Positions 17,140-26,268 of a stretch of 64,000 nucleotides of DNA are shown piece by piece (positions within the stretch are counted from its first letter, which is position 1; every line of letters begins with the position of its first letter). This DNA is from Paraprevotella sp. (lineage in GTDB: Bacteria; Bacteroidota; Bacteroidia; Bacteroidales; Bacteroidaceae). The notes below the pieces were generated by a model. The model was not told the origin of the DNA and did no database searches. It worked only from the letters and a program-made list of their open reading frames with translations. The stretch lies in contig JAGBCQ010000022.1 of the NCBI GenBank assembly GCA_017937925.1, positions 62,001 to 126,000 on the forward strand, written 5' to 3'. A program made the position numbers and the translations under genes.

Positions 17140-20100
17140 TTAGTTCTTCATCACCTTAATAGTCTTACTATTGCCTTGGTTATCCTTAACCGTTACGATA
17201 TAAATACCGCGAGGTAAGGTCTCGATAGAAACTGTGGCGCTTCCACTGCTAAGGCTGATGCGCTCTTGCATATATGTTTGAGCAGCTACGCTACTTACAT
17301 TCAATGTAATGTAGTCTGCATCGCCACTGATTGCAATTCTACCATGATGATAAGCGATGTTCAAACTATTGGTAGCATCAAGCTCTTCAATGACATTATC
17401 GCCACCGGTTTCCGGTTTTTCATTCTCAAAGTATTGAGCGTAACTATTCATGACATTGCTCTTGCCGAGGGTTGTTCTTGTCATTACGTAGTAGTTGCTA
17501 CCACCGTCGGGGTAAAGTCCTACAGAATTGTCACCGCTATGTGCCGGGTATGTGAGGTAGTCGGTCCAACCTTTATCCTCAGAAGAAAGCATCACTACTC
17601 CACCCTCTTTCGCCAATTTGAATGTGGCATGAAGTTGACTTACAGGATCCAAGTCGTCGCACCAAATGATGAGATAATCATGAGGAGCGATAACGGTGTT
17701 GGCATCAGTTAAGCCGGCGCTGATTTGCCATTTGTCAAGAACCAAAGCATTGTCGGTAATGTACATTCCGGCAACGTCAATAGGTTCGTCGGTAGTATTG
17801 TACAACTCTATCCAGTCGTTCTTTTTCCACAAATCATTGATGTTGACAGCATTATCTGCACTGATTTCGTTGATTCTAACCGGTAACAAGTTGGCTTCCT
17901 CTCTTTCATCCTCAGTCATAGGTTCGTATATAGCTATGAAGTTGAAAGTTCCGTCTTCGGGAAGTGTTAAGACTTCCTCTTCAGAGTAAATGTTATAAAC
18001 CTCAGAAGTGGTTGTAAGGGCGATGGAAGCATCCCAATAAATGTCAGATGATTTAGCGTCTGTGTTATGAACTTCTACAGCGATGTAGTTAGTACCTTTC
18101 TTAAACAAGCTTGTTGAAAGTTTCATTGTGCCGGAATCAGGGTTTCCATTAGCATAGGTACTGGAGAATGTGTTGTATGTGACATCACCACTCGGCATCA
18201 GATAACGTCCTGCTTCTGTTCCGTTGACGTAAATGATGAATCCATCATCGGCTGTGTAGCTCATGACGAATACGTCATCGCTTGCCGGTGCTTTATCCAA
18301 ATTGATTTCCTTGCTGAAATAATAAGTGGGACGCTTGTTGCTTGAATCGTCTCCATATTCCAAGAAGGTGTTATACCCTCTTCCATTATTGGAGTCGCTG
18401 GTGTAGTAACCAAGCGGAGCGATTCCGTTTATCCATGCGACAGAGTTGTTTGGATTGTACCATTCAGTGTCGTCCAATGAACCTTGGTCGTAGAAGTTCC
18501 ATTCACTACCCTTTTCAAACAAGATAGATTCAGATTCAAATTCATCACCATTGTCTGCCCAACCAACGAAACGGAAGTTTGCAGGTGCTTGAGCTTTAAT
18601 GGTAATAGGTGAGAATAATGTACCGCCAAATTTATTGGTAGGTACAGGCAGGTCGTTCACAAACAAATTTGCTTGCGGGAGGTTGGCTGATAGTTGAACT
18701 TCCAGCATGCCGGCATCGCTTAATTGCGCTCTTTCGTAGTTGTACAAGGTGTTAAACATTGTGGATTGACGTGAGGCTGTGAGCTTGCCTTTTAAATCGT
18801 TTGCTGTTCCTGATGGTGATGCACCTTCGTATTGCATCATCGGTGTAACTTTCGCAGCAAGACTATCAATGATAGCAACGCATCTTTTCGGTTCGAAAAC
18901 GCTACCGGCAACCAAACAGAATGTGTCGATGAATTGTTTGCGGAATGACGCATTTTCCATCATATTCATAAAGATGGTCACCATCTCAATTTCTTCATAC
19001 CAATTGTTTACAGGTTGTCCGTAGAGCTTATCAAAGGTGTGGTATTGTTTTTCTTCAAAGCGGCTGAATGTGTTACTACTCTTGGTAAAAGCGCCGTCAA
19101 GGTCGAACAGAACAAAACGGAACTTGCCACCTTCGACAACAGGTTTGAAACCCTTGATGTTGTTTTGTGGCCAGTCGTCACCGCCTAAGTAGAATTCCAC
19201 GGCCATGTAGTTGATATACTCATCTATATCTACCATTGCTTTGATAGAGTCGTAAACAACTTCGTTTGTTGGATCCTCTCCTAAAGAAGCAGCAAGGTTG
19301 TACCACTTCATAAAACTTTCTTTGGTACCCTCTTTCTGACAGTAGCCGGAGTCGGGACTCATTTCAAATTGGTCGATACTGTCGTTGTCCCAACCATGGT
19401 TGGCATACGCGTGGTCTTTATTGTTCGGTTCACGCATGTTGATGACACCAATGTACTGTCCGTTGATGAAATGTACGGTTGGTTGGTATGCTTGGTAATC
19501 GATATCTATACCGGATGTTGATACGATACTTTGCAAAGCAGGGTCTTTGAAACGATTCCAAGTGTCGTTACCACCGTTTCTAATTTGTAATGTCTTGTGT
19601 TTCAAATAAGGTTTATCTTCGAAGAACGGGTAGTCCATGGAGTTGCGTCCTTCATATATCTTTCCGGCTTTGAGTTTGAAAGAATGAGGTGTCCAAGCGC
19701 GACTCCATCCGCCACACATAGAGAAATCAACTTCTTGATTGATGGCCATTTCACCGTCAGGAGTCAAATATTCAAAGTTTACCGGTCGGTCCCAATCCAT
19801 ATTCCAGTTGCATGGTGTTGCCTGACCATTACCCGGACGTCCGTTTACACCTTTTACGTAGCATCCTAAACTGTCATCATAAAGATTGACAGGGTCGGTT
19901 ACTACTGAGATAATAGGCAAATAATAATTCTTATCTTGATAGATAAAAGTACGGGTGATGACTTCACTCGGTATCTTGCCCTCTTGGAAAGCGCGGAAAC
20001 GGAAGATGCTTGTTTCGGTGATATTAAACACGCCGTCGGTGCTTATCTCACCGTTCTTTTCGGTCGGTGTGGTTCCATCGGTAGTGTAAATCAACGTACT

Positions 20101-21534
20101 TCCTTCCGGTATTGCTACGTTAATGTCAAGTGAACCTGTAAACAAACGAGTGTTTTGGTCCGGGATGGGAGCTGCCACTCTTTCTGTAGCGAAAGTACTG
20201 CCATTGTTGGAAAATCCCGGAGTAGGATAGGCTGTTACTCCCCATGAATTGCCGCCATCGGTGGTACGAGCGTAAGATGTTCTTGAAATACTTGCAGGGA
20301 ATGATAACATTGCTATAGGCATACCTGCTTCATTAGAGATGAAAATAACACCGCCGTCGCAATCAAGTTTGAAGTTGACTTGTTTTTGATATGCTTCATA
20401 GTGGTCGAACCAAATGACTTTATATCCTTTGGCAGGAACAATGCCATAATCGTCCGATAAACGGTGCATCTTCAAATTGGTGGCGTCCTCACTCACATAG
20501 AATCCTCCGATACCTACGTTTTGGTCGGTTGGGTTGTAGAGTTCTATCCAACTACCATAGTTGAATGAAGGGTCAACAAACATATCGACATTAGATGCCT
20601 GTACTTCGTTGATGATAATGGAACCGGCTGTAGCTTGGTTGACGGTGACAGTCACTCTGCAAATAGCAGAAATATGATCCTTATCGCTGGTAATGGTTAT
20701 ATTAGTGCTACCTGCGCCGATAGCTGTAATCACGCCATTTGCATCGACCGTTGCTACAGCCTCGTTGGAACTAGTCCAGCTGACACTGCGATATGTGGCG
20801 TTTTCCGGTTGGATGGTATAAGTTAACTGTACTGTTTCACCTTTGATAAGGTTCAAACTACGTTGTGAAGGAATGAGTTTCTCCACAGGAACGACTGTAC
20901 CGTATAACTCAAGTTTAAAGTTGTCGAACAAGCACCAATTGTTAGCTACCCATTCTGTATTGGCAAGTCCGAATTTGATTGTTCCATCGGTAACTTCTGT
21001 TTCAATGGAGTTATTGAAATATCCTTGGTTAAACATATAGGTTCCTGTATTCATATTGTTAGGAACGAAAACACGCTCGTTATCCCAATAGTTGCCGTAT
21101 GTCCACCATCCATCGTTGATACCGGTATTGTTTCTAGAAAATGGATGAGCATAAATACTTGTAATAGGGACACTGTCATTGTTGGCATACAATCGTCCTG
21201 TTATGATTTCTTCGCCGGAAATGTACTCTTGGTAACCGGTAGCATTGTCTTTGGCACGAAAGTATGATTGTACGCTTACCCTGTATTTCCCGTTTGGAAC
21301 GTTAAGAGACTGGAAGATGTCAAATGTACCTTGCCAAAACTCCATGGCATTATAATTCACGTTGATTCCGCTTGCATTTGCGGTATATTCCCATCCGCTA
21401 TTACTGTTATTGTCAAATCCAGGGTTTTTCACATATTCGCTTGTGACGTCTATCCATCCTTCTGTCTGTGCGTTAAGTACAGTAGTGGATGCAAAAGTCA
21501 TGGTGAGAATAAGTGCTGCAAATAATCTTTTCAT
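17140..21534 (-). CDS. multidomain CotH-kinase surface protein with type IX sorting domain
   Basis: The 1464-residue protein has a signal peptide (cleavage before Gln23) and then, in order: a jelly-roll-like region (about 25-212), a Big_2 immunoglobulin domain (216-298), a lamin-tail domain (304-440), a chitobiase-type domain (455-530), a CotH domain (about 538-900), linker and sugar-binding-like modules, a second lamin-tail domain (about 1230-1365), and a C-terminal type IX sorting domain (1391-1464, GIYIVTVKDNQGNSKTIKV). In the CotH part, INMREPNNKDHAY and FVLFDLDGAF match the kinase signature, with the Asp-x-Asp metal-binding pair. B. subtilis CotH is an atypical kinase of spore coat proteins. 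The gene lies 1.6 kb from the VTC operon on the opposite strand. Substrate is unknown. Confidence 0.88.
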   Translation of the reverse strand: MKRLFAALILTMTFASTTVLNAQTEGWIDVTSEYVKNPGFDNNSNSGWEYTANASGINVNYNAMEFWQGTFDIFQSLNVPNGKYRVSVQSYFRAKDNATGYQEYISGEEIITGRLYANNDSVPITSIYAHPFSRNNTGINDGWWTYGNYWDNERVFVPNNMNTGTYMFNQGYFNNSIETEVTDGTIKFGLANTEWVANNWCLFDNFKLELYGTVVPVEKLIPSQRSLNLIKGETVQLTYTIQPENATYRSVSWTSSNEAVATVDANGVITAIGAGSTNITITSDKDHISAICRVTVTVNQATAGSIIINEVQASNVDMFVDPSFNYGSWIELYNPTDQNVGIGGFYVSEDATNLKMHRLSDDYGIVPAKGYKVIWFDHYEAYQKQVNFKLDCDGGVIFISNEAGMPIAMLSFPASISRTSYARTTDGGNSWGVTAYPTPGFSNNGSTFATERVAAPIPDQNTRLFTGSLDINVAIPEGSTLIYTTDGTTPTEKNGEISTDGVFNITETSIFRFRAFQEGKIPSEVITRTFIYQDKNYYLPIISVVTDPVNLYDDSLGCYVKGVNGRPGNGQATPCNWNMDWDRPVNFEYLTPDGEMAINQEVDFSMCGGWSRAWTPHSFKLKAGKIYEGRNSMDYPFFEDKPYLKHKTLQIRNGGNDTWNRFKDPALQSIVSTSGIDIDYQAYQPTVHFINGQYIGVINMREPNNKDHAYANHGWDNDSIDQFEMSPDSGYCQKEGTKESFMKWYNLAASLGEDPTNEVVYDSIKAMVDIDEYINYMAVEFYLGGDDWPQNNIKGFKPVVEGGKFRFVLFDLDGAFTKSSNTFSRFEEKQYHTFDKLYGQPVNNWYEEIEMVTIFMNMMENASFRKQFIDTFCLVAGSVFEPKRCVAIIDSLAAKVTPMMQYEGASPSGTANDLKGKLTASRQSTMFNTLYNYERAQLSDAGMLEVQLSANLPQANLFVNDLPVPTNKFGGTLFSPITIKAQAPANFRFVGWADNGDEFESESILFEKGSEWNFYDQGSLDDTEWYNPNNSVAWINGIAPLGYYTSDSNNGRGYNTFLEYGDDSSNKRPTYYFSKEINLDKAPASDDVFVMSYTADDGFIIYVNGTEAGRYLMPSGDVTYNTFSSTYANGNPDSGTMKLSTSLFKKGTNYIAVEVHNTDAKSSDIYWDASIALTTTSEVYNIYSEEEVLTLPEDGTFNFIAIYEPMTEDEREEANLLPVRINEISADNAVNINDLWKKNDWIELYNTTDEPIDVAGMYITDNALVLDKWQISAGLTDANTVIAPHDYLIIWCDDLDPVSQLHATFKLAKEGGVVMLSSEDKGWTDYLTYPAHSGDNSVGLYPDGGSNYYVMTRTTLGKSNVMNSYAQYFENEKPETGGDNVIEELDATNSLNIAYHHGRIAISGDADYITLNVSSVAAQTYMQERISLSSGSATVSIETLPRGIYIVTVKDNQGNSKTIKVMKN

Positions 21535-21633
21535 GATAGATATAGATTTTAATGAATAGTCTTAGTTTGTATAAATCACTTCATAGTGTTTTTCATCTCA
21601 TCTTGAATGTAACTTAGTAGGCACATTCATCGG

Positions 21634-21641
21634 CAAATTTA
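21634..21641 (-). promoter_or_regulatory. -7 element of the CotH-domain gene
   Basis: TAAATTTG on the minus strand matches TAnnTTTG. It predicts a leader of about 90 bases. The rest of the 21535-21769 gap shows no gene. Confidence 0.55.
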
Positions 21642-21769
21642 GAGTTTTTTGACAAAACTATGACTATAAAATCCGTTTTTTTTGAGTTGATGTCGTGTTA
21701 AAAAGGAAAAAACCGTAAGAATTTGAGGTTAAAATACTTTCTTACGGCTGATATGATATTAAAATTCGT

Positions 21770-22609
21770 TTATTTCTTCTCTGCCAAGCGTTTGCACAAT
21801 TTGCCTTGTGCCATGCAGTAAATACCGATAATGATGAACGGAATGCTTAATATCTGTCCCATGTTGATGAGCATTCCTGATTCCCATGCCTCTTGTACTT
21901 CTTTGGTATATTCAATAAAAAAGCGTGCCGTAAAAATACTTGCGAGGCAGAAACCGAAAAAGAAGCCTGTTCCTATCTTTTTCGGGTATTTGAAATAAAT
22001 TAAATAACCTATAATCAGGAATATGAAGTAGCAAAGTGCTTCGTATAGTTGTCCCGGATGACGCGGCAACATATCAACGCGTTCAAAGATAAAAGCCCAA
22101 GGTACGTCAGTTGGTTTTCCAATGATTTCAGAGTTCATTAAATTACCCATACGGATAAAAAAGGCACAAGCCGGTGTGGCAATAGCTATGTTGTCTAAAA
22201 CTCTAAGGATGTTCAGTTTGGTTTTCTTTACGTATAACAACAATGCGATAATCAATCCTATGGTTCCGCCATGGCTTGCAAGACCGGCATAACCTGTAAA
22301 TACCCATCCGTTGACAGTGTTGCGCATGGGTAGAATCATTTCAAGAGGATGGGATAAGAAATAGTCCGGTTCGTAGAACAAACAGTGCCCCAATCTGGCG
22401 CCTACAAGTATGCCAACAAAACAATAGAAGAACAGCGGTTCGAATAGTTTGTCATTGATGTTTTGTTGTCGGTAAAGTCGTTGAACGAGAATGTAACCGG
22501 ACAATAACGCCAAGCACCAGCAAAGCGAGTACCAACGAACTCCGAAGTTGCCAATATGAAATGCGAACAAATCGGGATTCCAAAGGATGTAATTCAGCGA
22601 ATGAGTCAT
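21770..22609 (-). CDS. lgt: prolipoprotein diacylglyceryl transferase
   Basis: The 279-residue inner-membrane enzyme moves diacylglycerol from phosphatidylglycerol to the lipobox cysteine of prolipoproteins. About seven membrane segments are visible. The family signature is present as IRMGNLMNSEIIGKPTD, along with GARLGHCLFYEP and the HGGTIG motif near residue 115. It follows ychF by three bases and is probably cotranscribed with it. It would serve the several lipoproteins encoded in this window (for example the second FKBP and the Cthe_2159-type protein). Confidence 0.95.
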   Translation of the reverse strand: MTHSLNYILWNPDLFAFHIGNFGVRWYSLCWCLALLSGYILVQRLYRQQNINDKLFEPLFFYCFVGILVGARLGHCLFYEPDYFLSHPLEMILPMRNTVNGWVFTGYAGLASHGGTIGLIIALLLYVKKTKLNILRVLDNIAIATPACAFFIRMGNLMNSEIIGKPTDVPWAFIFERVDMLPRHPGQLYEALCYFIFLIIGYLIYFKYPKKIGTGFFFGFCLASIFTARFFIEYTKEVQEAWESGMLINMGQILSIPFIIIGIYCMAQGKLCKRLAEKK

Positions 22610-22612
22610 GAC

Positions 22613-23716
22613 TTATACGTTAAAGCGGAAGTGCATGATGTCACCGTCTTGCACAACATATTCTTTTCCTTCCACACCCATTTTGCCGGCTTCGCGAACA
22701 GCGGCTTCGGAACCATACTGAATATAGTCGGCATATTTAATGACTTCGGCACGAATAAAACCTTTTTCAAAATCAGTGTGGATGACACCGGCACATTGCG
22801 GGGCTTTCCAACCTTTACGGAAGGTCCATGCTTTTACTTCCATTTCGCCGGCAGTGATAAATGTTTGTAGGTTGAGCAAACTGTAAATGGCCTTAATAAG
22901 GCGGTTGCAACCGGATTCGGTCAAACCCATATCCTCCAAGAACATTTGTTTTTCTTCGTAACTTTCCAGTTCGGCAATGTCGGCTTCGGTCTGTGCAGAG
23001 ATTATCAGCAACTCAGCATTTTCGTCCTTTATTGCTTCTCGCACAGCATCTACATATTTATTACCATTTGCTGCTGAAGTATCATCAACATTGCAAACAT
23101 ATAGTACCGGTTTTGTGGTAAGAAGAAATAGGTTTTTGGCAGCTGTTTGTTCGTCTTCCGTTTCAAAGGTAACAGTACGGGCAGACTTGCCTTGAAGTAG
23201 GGCGTCCTTGTATTGGCACAGAACGTCGTATTCCAATTTAGCTTGTTTGTCACCACCCACTTTGGCTACTTTTTCTACGCGTTTGATGCGATTTTCAATG
23301 GTTTCCAAGTCTTTTAGTTGGAGTTCAGTATCAATGATTTCCTTATCACGTACCGGATCAACAGAACCATCTACGTGTACGATATTATCATTGTCAAAAC
23401 AGCGTAACACATGAATGATGGCATCAGTTTCACGAATGTTACCTAAAAATTGATTGCCAAGTCCTTCACCTTGACTAGCGCCTTTTACCAATCCGGCAAT
23501 GTCAACGATGTCGCAAGTTGCGGGCACGATACGACCGGGATGTACTAATTCAGCTAATTTATTCAGTCGCTCATCAGGAACTGATATTTGTCCCAATTGG
23601 GCATCGATGGTGCAGAAAGGGAAGTTGGCTGCTTGAGCTTTTGCGCTCGACAAGCAGTTAAATAGAGTTGACTTGCCCACGTTAGGAAGTCCTACGATAC
23701 CAGCTTTTAATGCCAT
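22613..23716 (-). CDS. ychF: redox-regulated ATPase/GTPase YchF
   Basis: The 367-residue OBG-like protein binds ATP and associates with ribosomes. The P-loop is GLPNVGKS at residues 9-16. The G4 region reads CNVD in place of NKxD, as expected for the ATP preference of this family. A coiled-coil insertion (IENRIKRVEKVAKVGG region) and a C-terminal TGS domain ending in HFRFNV follow. The ATG at 23716 is preferred over an upstream TTG because it gives the conserved MALKAGIVG start. A TATCTTTG promoter element lies at 23746-23753. Confidence 0.96.
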   Translation of the reverse strand: MALKAGIVGLPNVGKSTLFNCLSSAKAQAANFPFCTIDAQLGQISVPDERLNKLAELVHPGRIVPATCDIVDIAGLVKGASQGEGLGNQFLGNIRETDAIIHVLRCFDNDNIVHVDGSVDPVRDKEIIDTELQLKDLETIENRIKRVEKVAKVGGDKQAKLEYDVLCQYKDALLQGKSARTVTFETEDEQTAAKNLFLLTTKPVLYVCNVDDTSAANGNKYVDAVREAIKDENAELLIISAQTEADIAELESYEEKQMFLEDMGLTESGCNRLIKAIYSLLNLQTFITAGEMEVKAWTFRKGWKAPQCAGVIHTDFEKGFIRAEVIKYADYIQYGSEAAVREAGKMGVEGKEYVVQDGDIMHFRFNV

Positions 23717-23745
23717 AGTGTGTTGAGTTTTCAATTATTGTGGTG

Positions 23746-23753
23746 CAAAGATA
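23746..23753 (-). promoter_or_regulatory. -7 element of the ychF-lgt operon
   Basis: TATCTTTG on the minus strand, 29 bases before the ychF ATG. Confidence 0.65.
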
Positions 23754-23817
23754 GTGAAAACCAAATGAAATAAGAAAGAAAACAACGTTTTATGGATGAA
23801 GTGATAAGGAAATGAAC

Positions 23818-23825
23818 TACCTTTG
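23818..23825 (+). promoter_or_regulatory. -7 element of the GH95 gene
   Basis: TACCTTTG matches TAnnTTTG and lies 25 bases before the ATG. Confidence 0.6.
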
Positions 23826-23850
23826 TGAGTAATAAATCAATAAAAATGTT

Positions 23851-26259
23851 ATGAAGAATATATCTTGGTTCACTAAACTCTGTGTCTTTGTTTGTCTTTC
23901 TATCAGTGTACTTTCAGCAAGTGCAGAAAATAAAGATTTGAAACTACGTTATGACCGACCTGCAGACTTTTTTGAAGAAGCGTTGGTTATAGGTAATGGA
24001 CGGTTGGGAGCTATCGTTTACGGTGGAACTAAGCAAGACAGAATTTCATTGAACGATATTACATTATGGACCGGTGAGCCAGACAAGAAAGTGTATAGCC
24101 CTGAGGCTTTTAAAGTGATTCCTGAGATACGAACTTTGTTGGACAAAGAGGATTATCGCAATGCCGATCGTTTGCAAAAGCAGGTACAGGGGCATTATAG
24201 TGAGAATTACCAACCGTTGGGAACTCTAACAATAACTTATCCCGACGGCGAAACAAAAGCATACGAGAGGTGGTTGGACATAAGCCAGGCTACAGCAGAG
24301 GTAAGATATGAAAAAAACGGAGCAGATTTTAAGGCCCAATATATTGCTTCCGCACCGGATTCAGTAATCGCCATTCGTTTGACGTCTAATTCAGAGAGTG
24401 GTATCATAGCGCAATTGGCTTTTGATTCTCAATTGCCTCATGCAGCACAATGTTCTGAAGGTGAGATTTCGGCGACAGGTTACGCCGCTTATCATTCTTT
24501 CCCATCCTATCATAAAAAGGAGGCATATTATGACCCGGAGCGTGGAATACATTTTAGGACGCAGATTCGTGTCGTTGCTCCCGAGGGTACTGTAAAATCG
24601 TTTGCGAGTGGAGAAATAAAGATTGATGGTGCAAAAGAGGCTCTTATCCTTGTGACCAATGCAACAAGTTTCAATGGATTTGATAAGGATCCCGTTAAAG
24701 AGGGTAGAGACTATGTGAAGATAGCGAAGCATAGAATGGACCAAGCAGCCCGAAAATCTTTTCAAGAACTGTATGAAGCACATGTTGCAGACTATAAATA
24801 TTATTTTGATAGGGTAGAGTTGGATTTGGGAAAAACAAGTCAAGAAGTGGCGTCATTGACAACGGATAAGCAGTTGAAGTTATATACTGATGAGCAACAG
24901 ACCAATCCGGAATTGGAGGCCCTTTATTTTCAATATGGGCGTTACTTGTTGATTTCCAGTTCAAGGACATCCGGTATCCCTGCGAACTTGCAAGGTTTGT
25001 GGAACGAGCAAATATTTCCGCCTTGGAGTTCAAACTATACTGTCAACATCAATCTCGAAGAGAATTATTGGGCAGCAGAAATAGCCAATTTGAGTGAGAT
25101 GCACCAATCTCTTTTCGACTTTATAAAGCATATAAGTCAGGGAGGGGAGCAGACAGCAAAGGCTTACTATGGAGTAGATAAAGGTTGGTGTTTAGGGCAC
25201 AATTCTGATATTTGGGCAATGACTTGTCCGGTTGGGTTGCGTTCGGGCGATCCGGTATGGGCTTGTTGGAATATGGGAGGTGCATGGTTGTCAACTCATA
25301 TATGGGAACATTATCTGTTTACGAAAGATGATGACTTCTTGGTCGAATATTATCCGATATTGCGTGGTGCCGCTGAGTTTTGTTTAGGATGGTTGATAGA
25401 GAAGGATGGTTATTTGATGACATCACCGGGTACATCCCCAGAGAATAAATACCTGACTTCAGACGGGTATGCCGGTGCTACATTGTACGGCAATGCTTCG
25501 GATATGGCCATGATACGTGAATGTTTATTAAATACAAAATCGGCTCTTAATGAACTGAAAACAGATAAAGATTTAGGGAAGAGGATAGATCAAGCGCTTG
25601 CAAGGTTATTACCATATAAAATAGGAGAGCGTGGTAACTTGCAAGAGTGGTTTCATGACTGGCAGGATGAGGATCCGCACCATCGACATCAGTCACATTT
25701 ATATGGACTTTATCCGGGTCATCACATTACAGTTGAAAGTACTCCGCAATTAGCAAAGGCTTGTGCTAAGGTTTTGGAGATAAAAGGAGACGAAACAACG
25801 GGTTGGAGTACAGGTTGGCGTGTGAATTTATATGCTCGGTTGGGAGATGCCGATAATGCTTATCATATCTACCGAAAATTGTTGCGTTATGTGAGTCCGG
25901 ATGGTTATAGGGGGCATGATGCACGTCGAGGAGGTGGAACTTACCCTAATTTGTTGGATGCCCATTCTCCTTTTCAAATAGATGGAAATTTTGGTGGTTG
26001 CGCCGGAGTGATAGAAATGCTGATGCAATCAACACTTCATTCTATTACCTTACTCCCGGCTTTACCCAAGCAATGGAAAGAGGGGAGTGTGAAAGGCATT
26101 TGTGCACGAGGAGGTTTTGTCATCGACATGACATGGAAAGAGGGTAGGGTAACAGGGCTAACCATAACAGGAAGAAAGTCCGGACGCACCACTGTAAAAT
26201 ACAATGGTTTATCAAAAAGAATCTCTCTAAAAGAAGGTGAGAGTAAGGTTTTGATATAG
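23851..26259 (+). CDS. glycoside hydrolase family 95 (alpha-L-fucosidase type)
   Basis: The 802-residue protein has a signal peptide (about 25 residues, ending SASA-E) and the complete GH95 architecture: an N-terminal beta-sandwich (EEALVIGNGRLGAIVYGG, SLNDITLWTGEPD), a linker, an (alpha/alpha)6 catalytic barrel with NLQGLWNEQIFPPWSSNYTVNIN (23 residues near 375-397) and NMGGAWLSTHIWEHY, and a C-terminal sandwich. The family cleaves alpha-1,2-fucosyl or alpha-galactosyl residues by inversion in periplasm or at the surface. The gene is monocistronic and convergent with polA, nine bases apart. The actual sugar specificity cannot be decided from sequence alone. Confidence 0.93.
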   Translation: MKNISWFTKLCVFVCLSISVLSASAENKDLKLRYDRPADFFEEALVIGNGRLGAIVYGGTKQDRISLNDITLWTGEPDKKVYSPEAFKVIPEIRTLLDKEDYRNADRLQKQVQGHYSENYQPLGTLTITYPDGETKAYERWLDISQATAEVRYEKNGADFKAQYIASAPDSVIAIRLTSNSESGIIAQLAFDSQLPHAAQCSEGEISATGYAAYHSFPSYHKKEAYYDPERGIHFRTQIRVVAPEGTVKSFASGEIKIDGAKEALILVTNATSFNGFDKDPVKEGRDYVKIAKHRMDQAARKSFQELYEAHVADYKYYFDRVELDLGKTSQEVASLTTDKQLKLYTDEQQTNPELEALYFQYGRYLLISSSRTSGIPANLQGLWNEQIFPPWSSNYTVNINLEENYWAAEIANLSEMHQSLFDFIKHISQGGEQTAKAYYGVDKGWCLGHNSDIWAMTCPVGLRSGDPVWACWNMGGAWLSTHIWEHYLFTKDDDFLVEYYPILRGAAEFCLGWLIEKDGYLMTSPGTSPENKYLTSDGYAGATLYGNASDMAMIRECLLNTKSALNELKTDKDLGKRIDQALARLLPYKIGERGNLQEWFHDWQDEDPHHRHQSHLYGLYPGHHITVESTPQLAKACAKVLEIKGDETTGWSTGWRVNLYARLGDADNAYHIYRKLLRYVSPDGYRGHDARRGGGTYPNLLDAHSPFQIDGNFGGCAGVIEMLMQSTLHSITLLPALPKQWKEGSVKGICARGGFVIDMTWKEGRVTGLTITGRKSGRTTVKYNGLSKRISLKEGESKVLI

Positions 26260-26268
26260 TGATTATAT

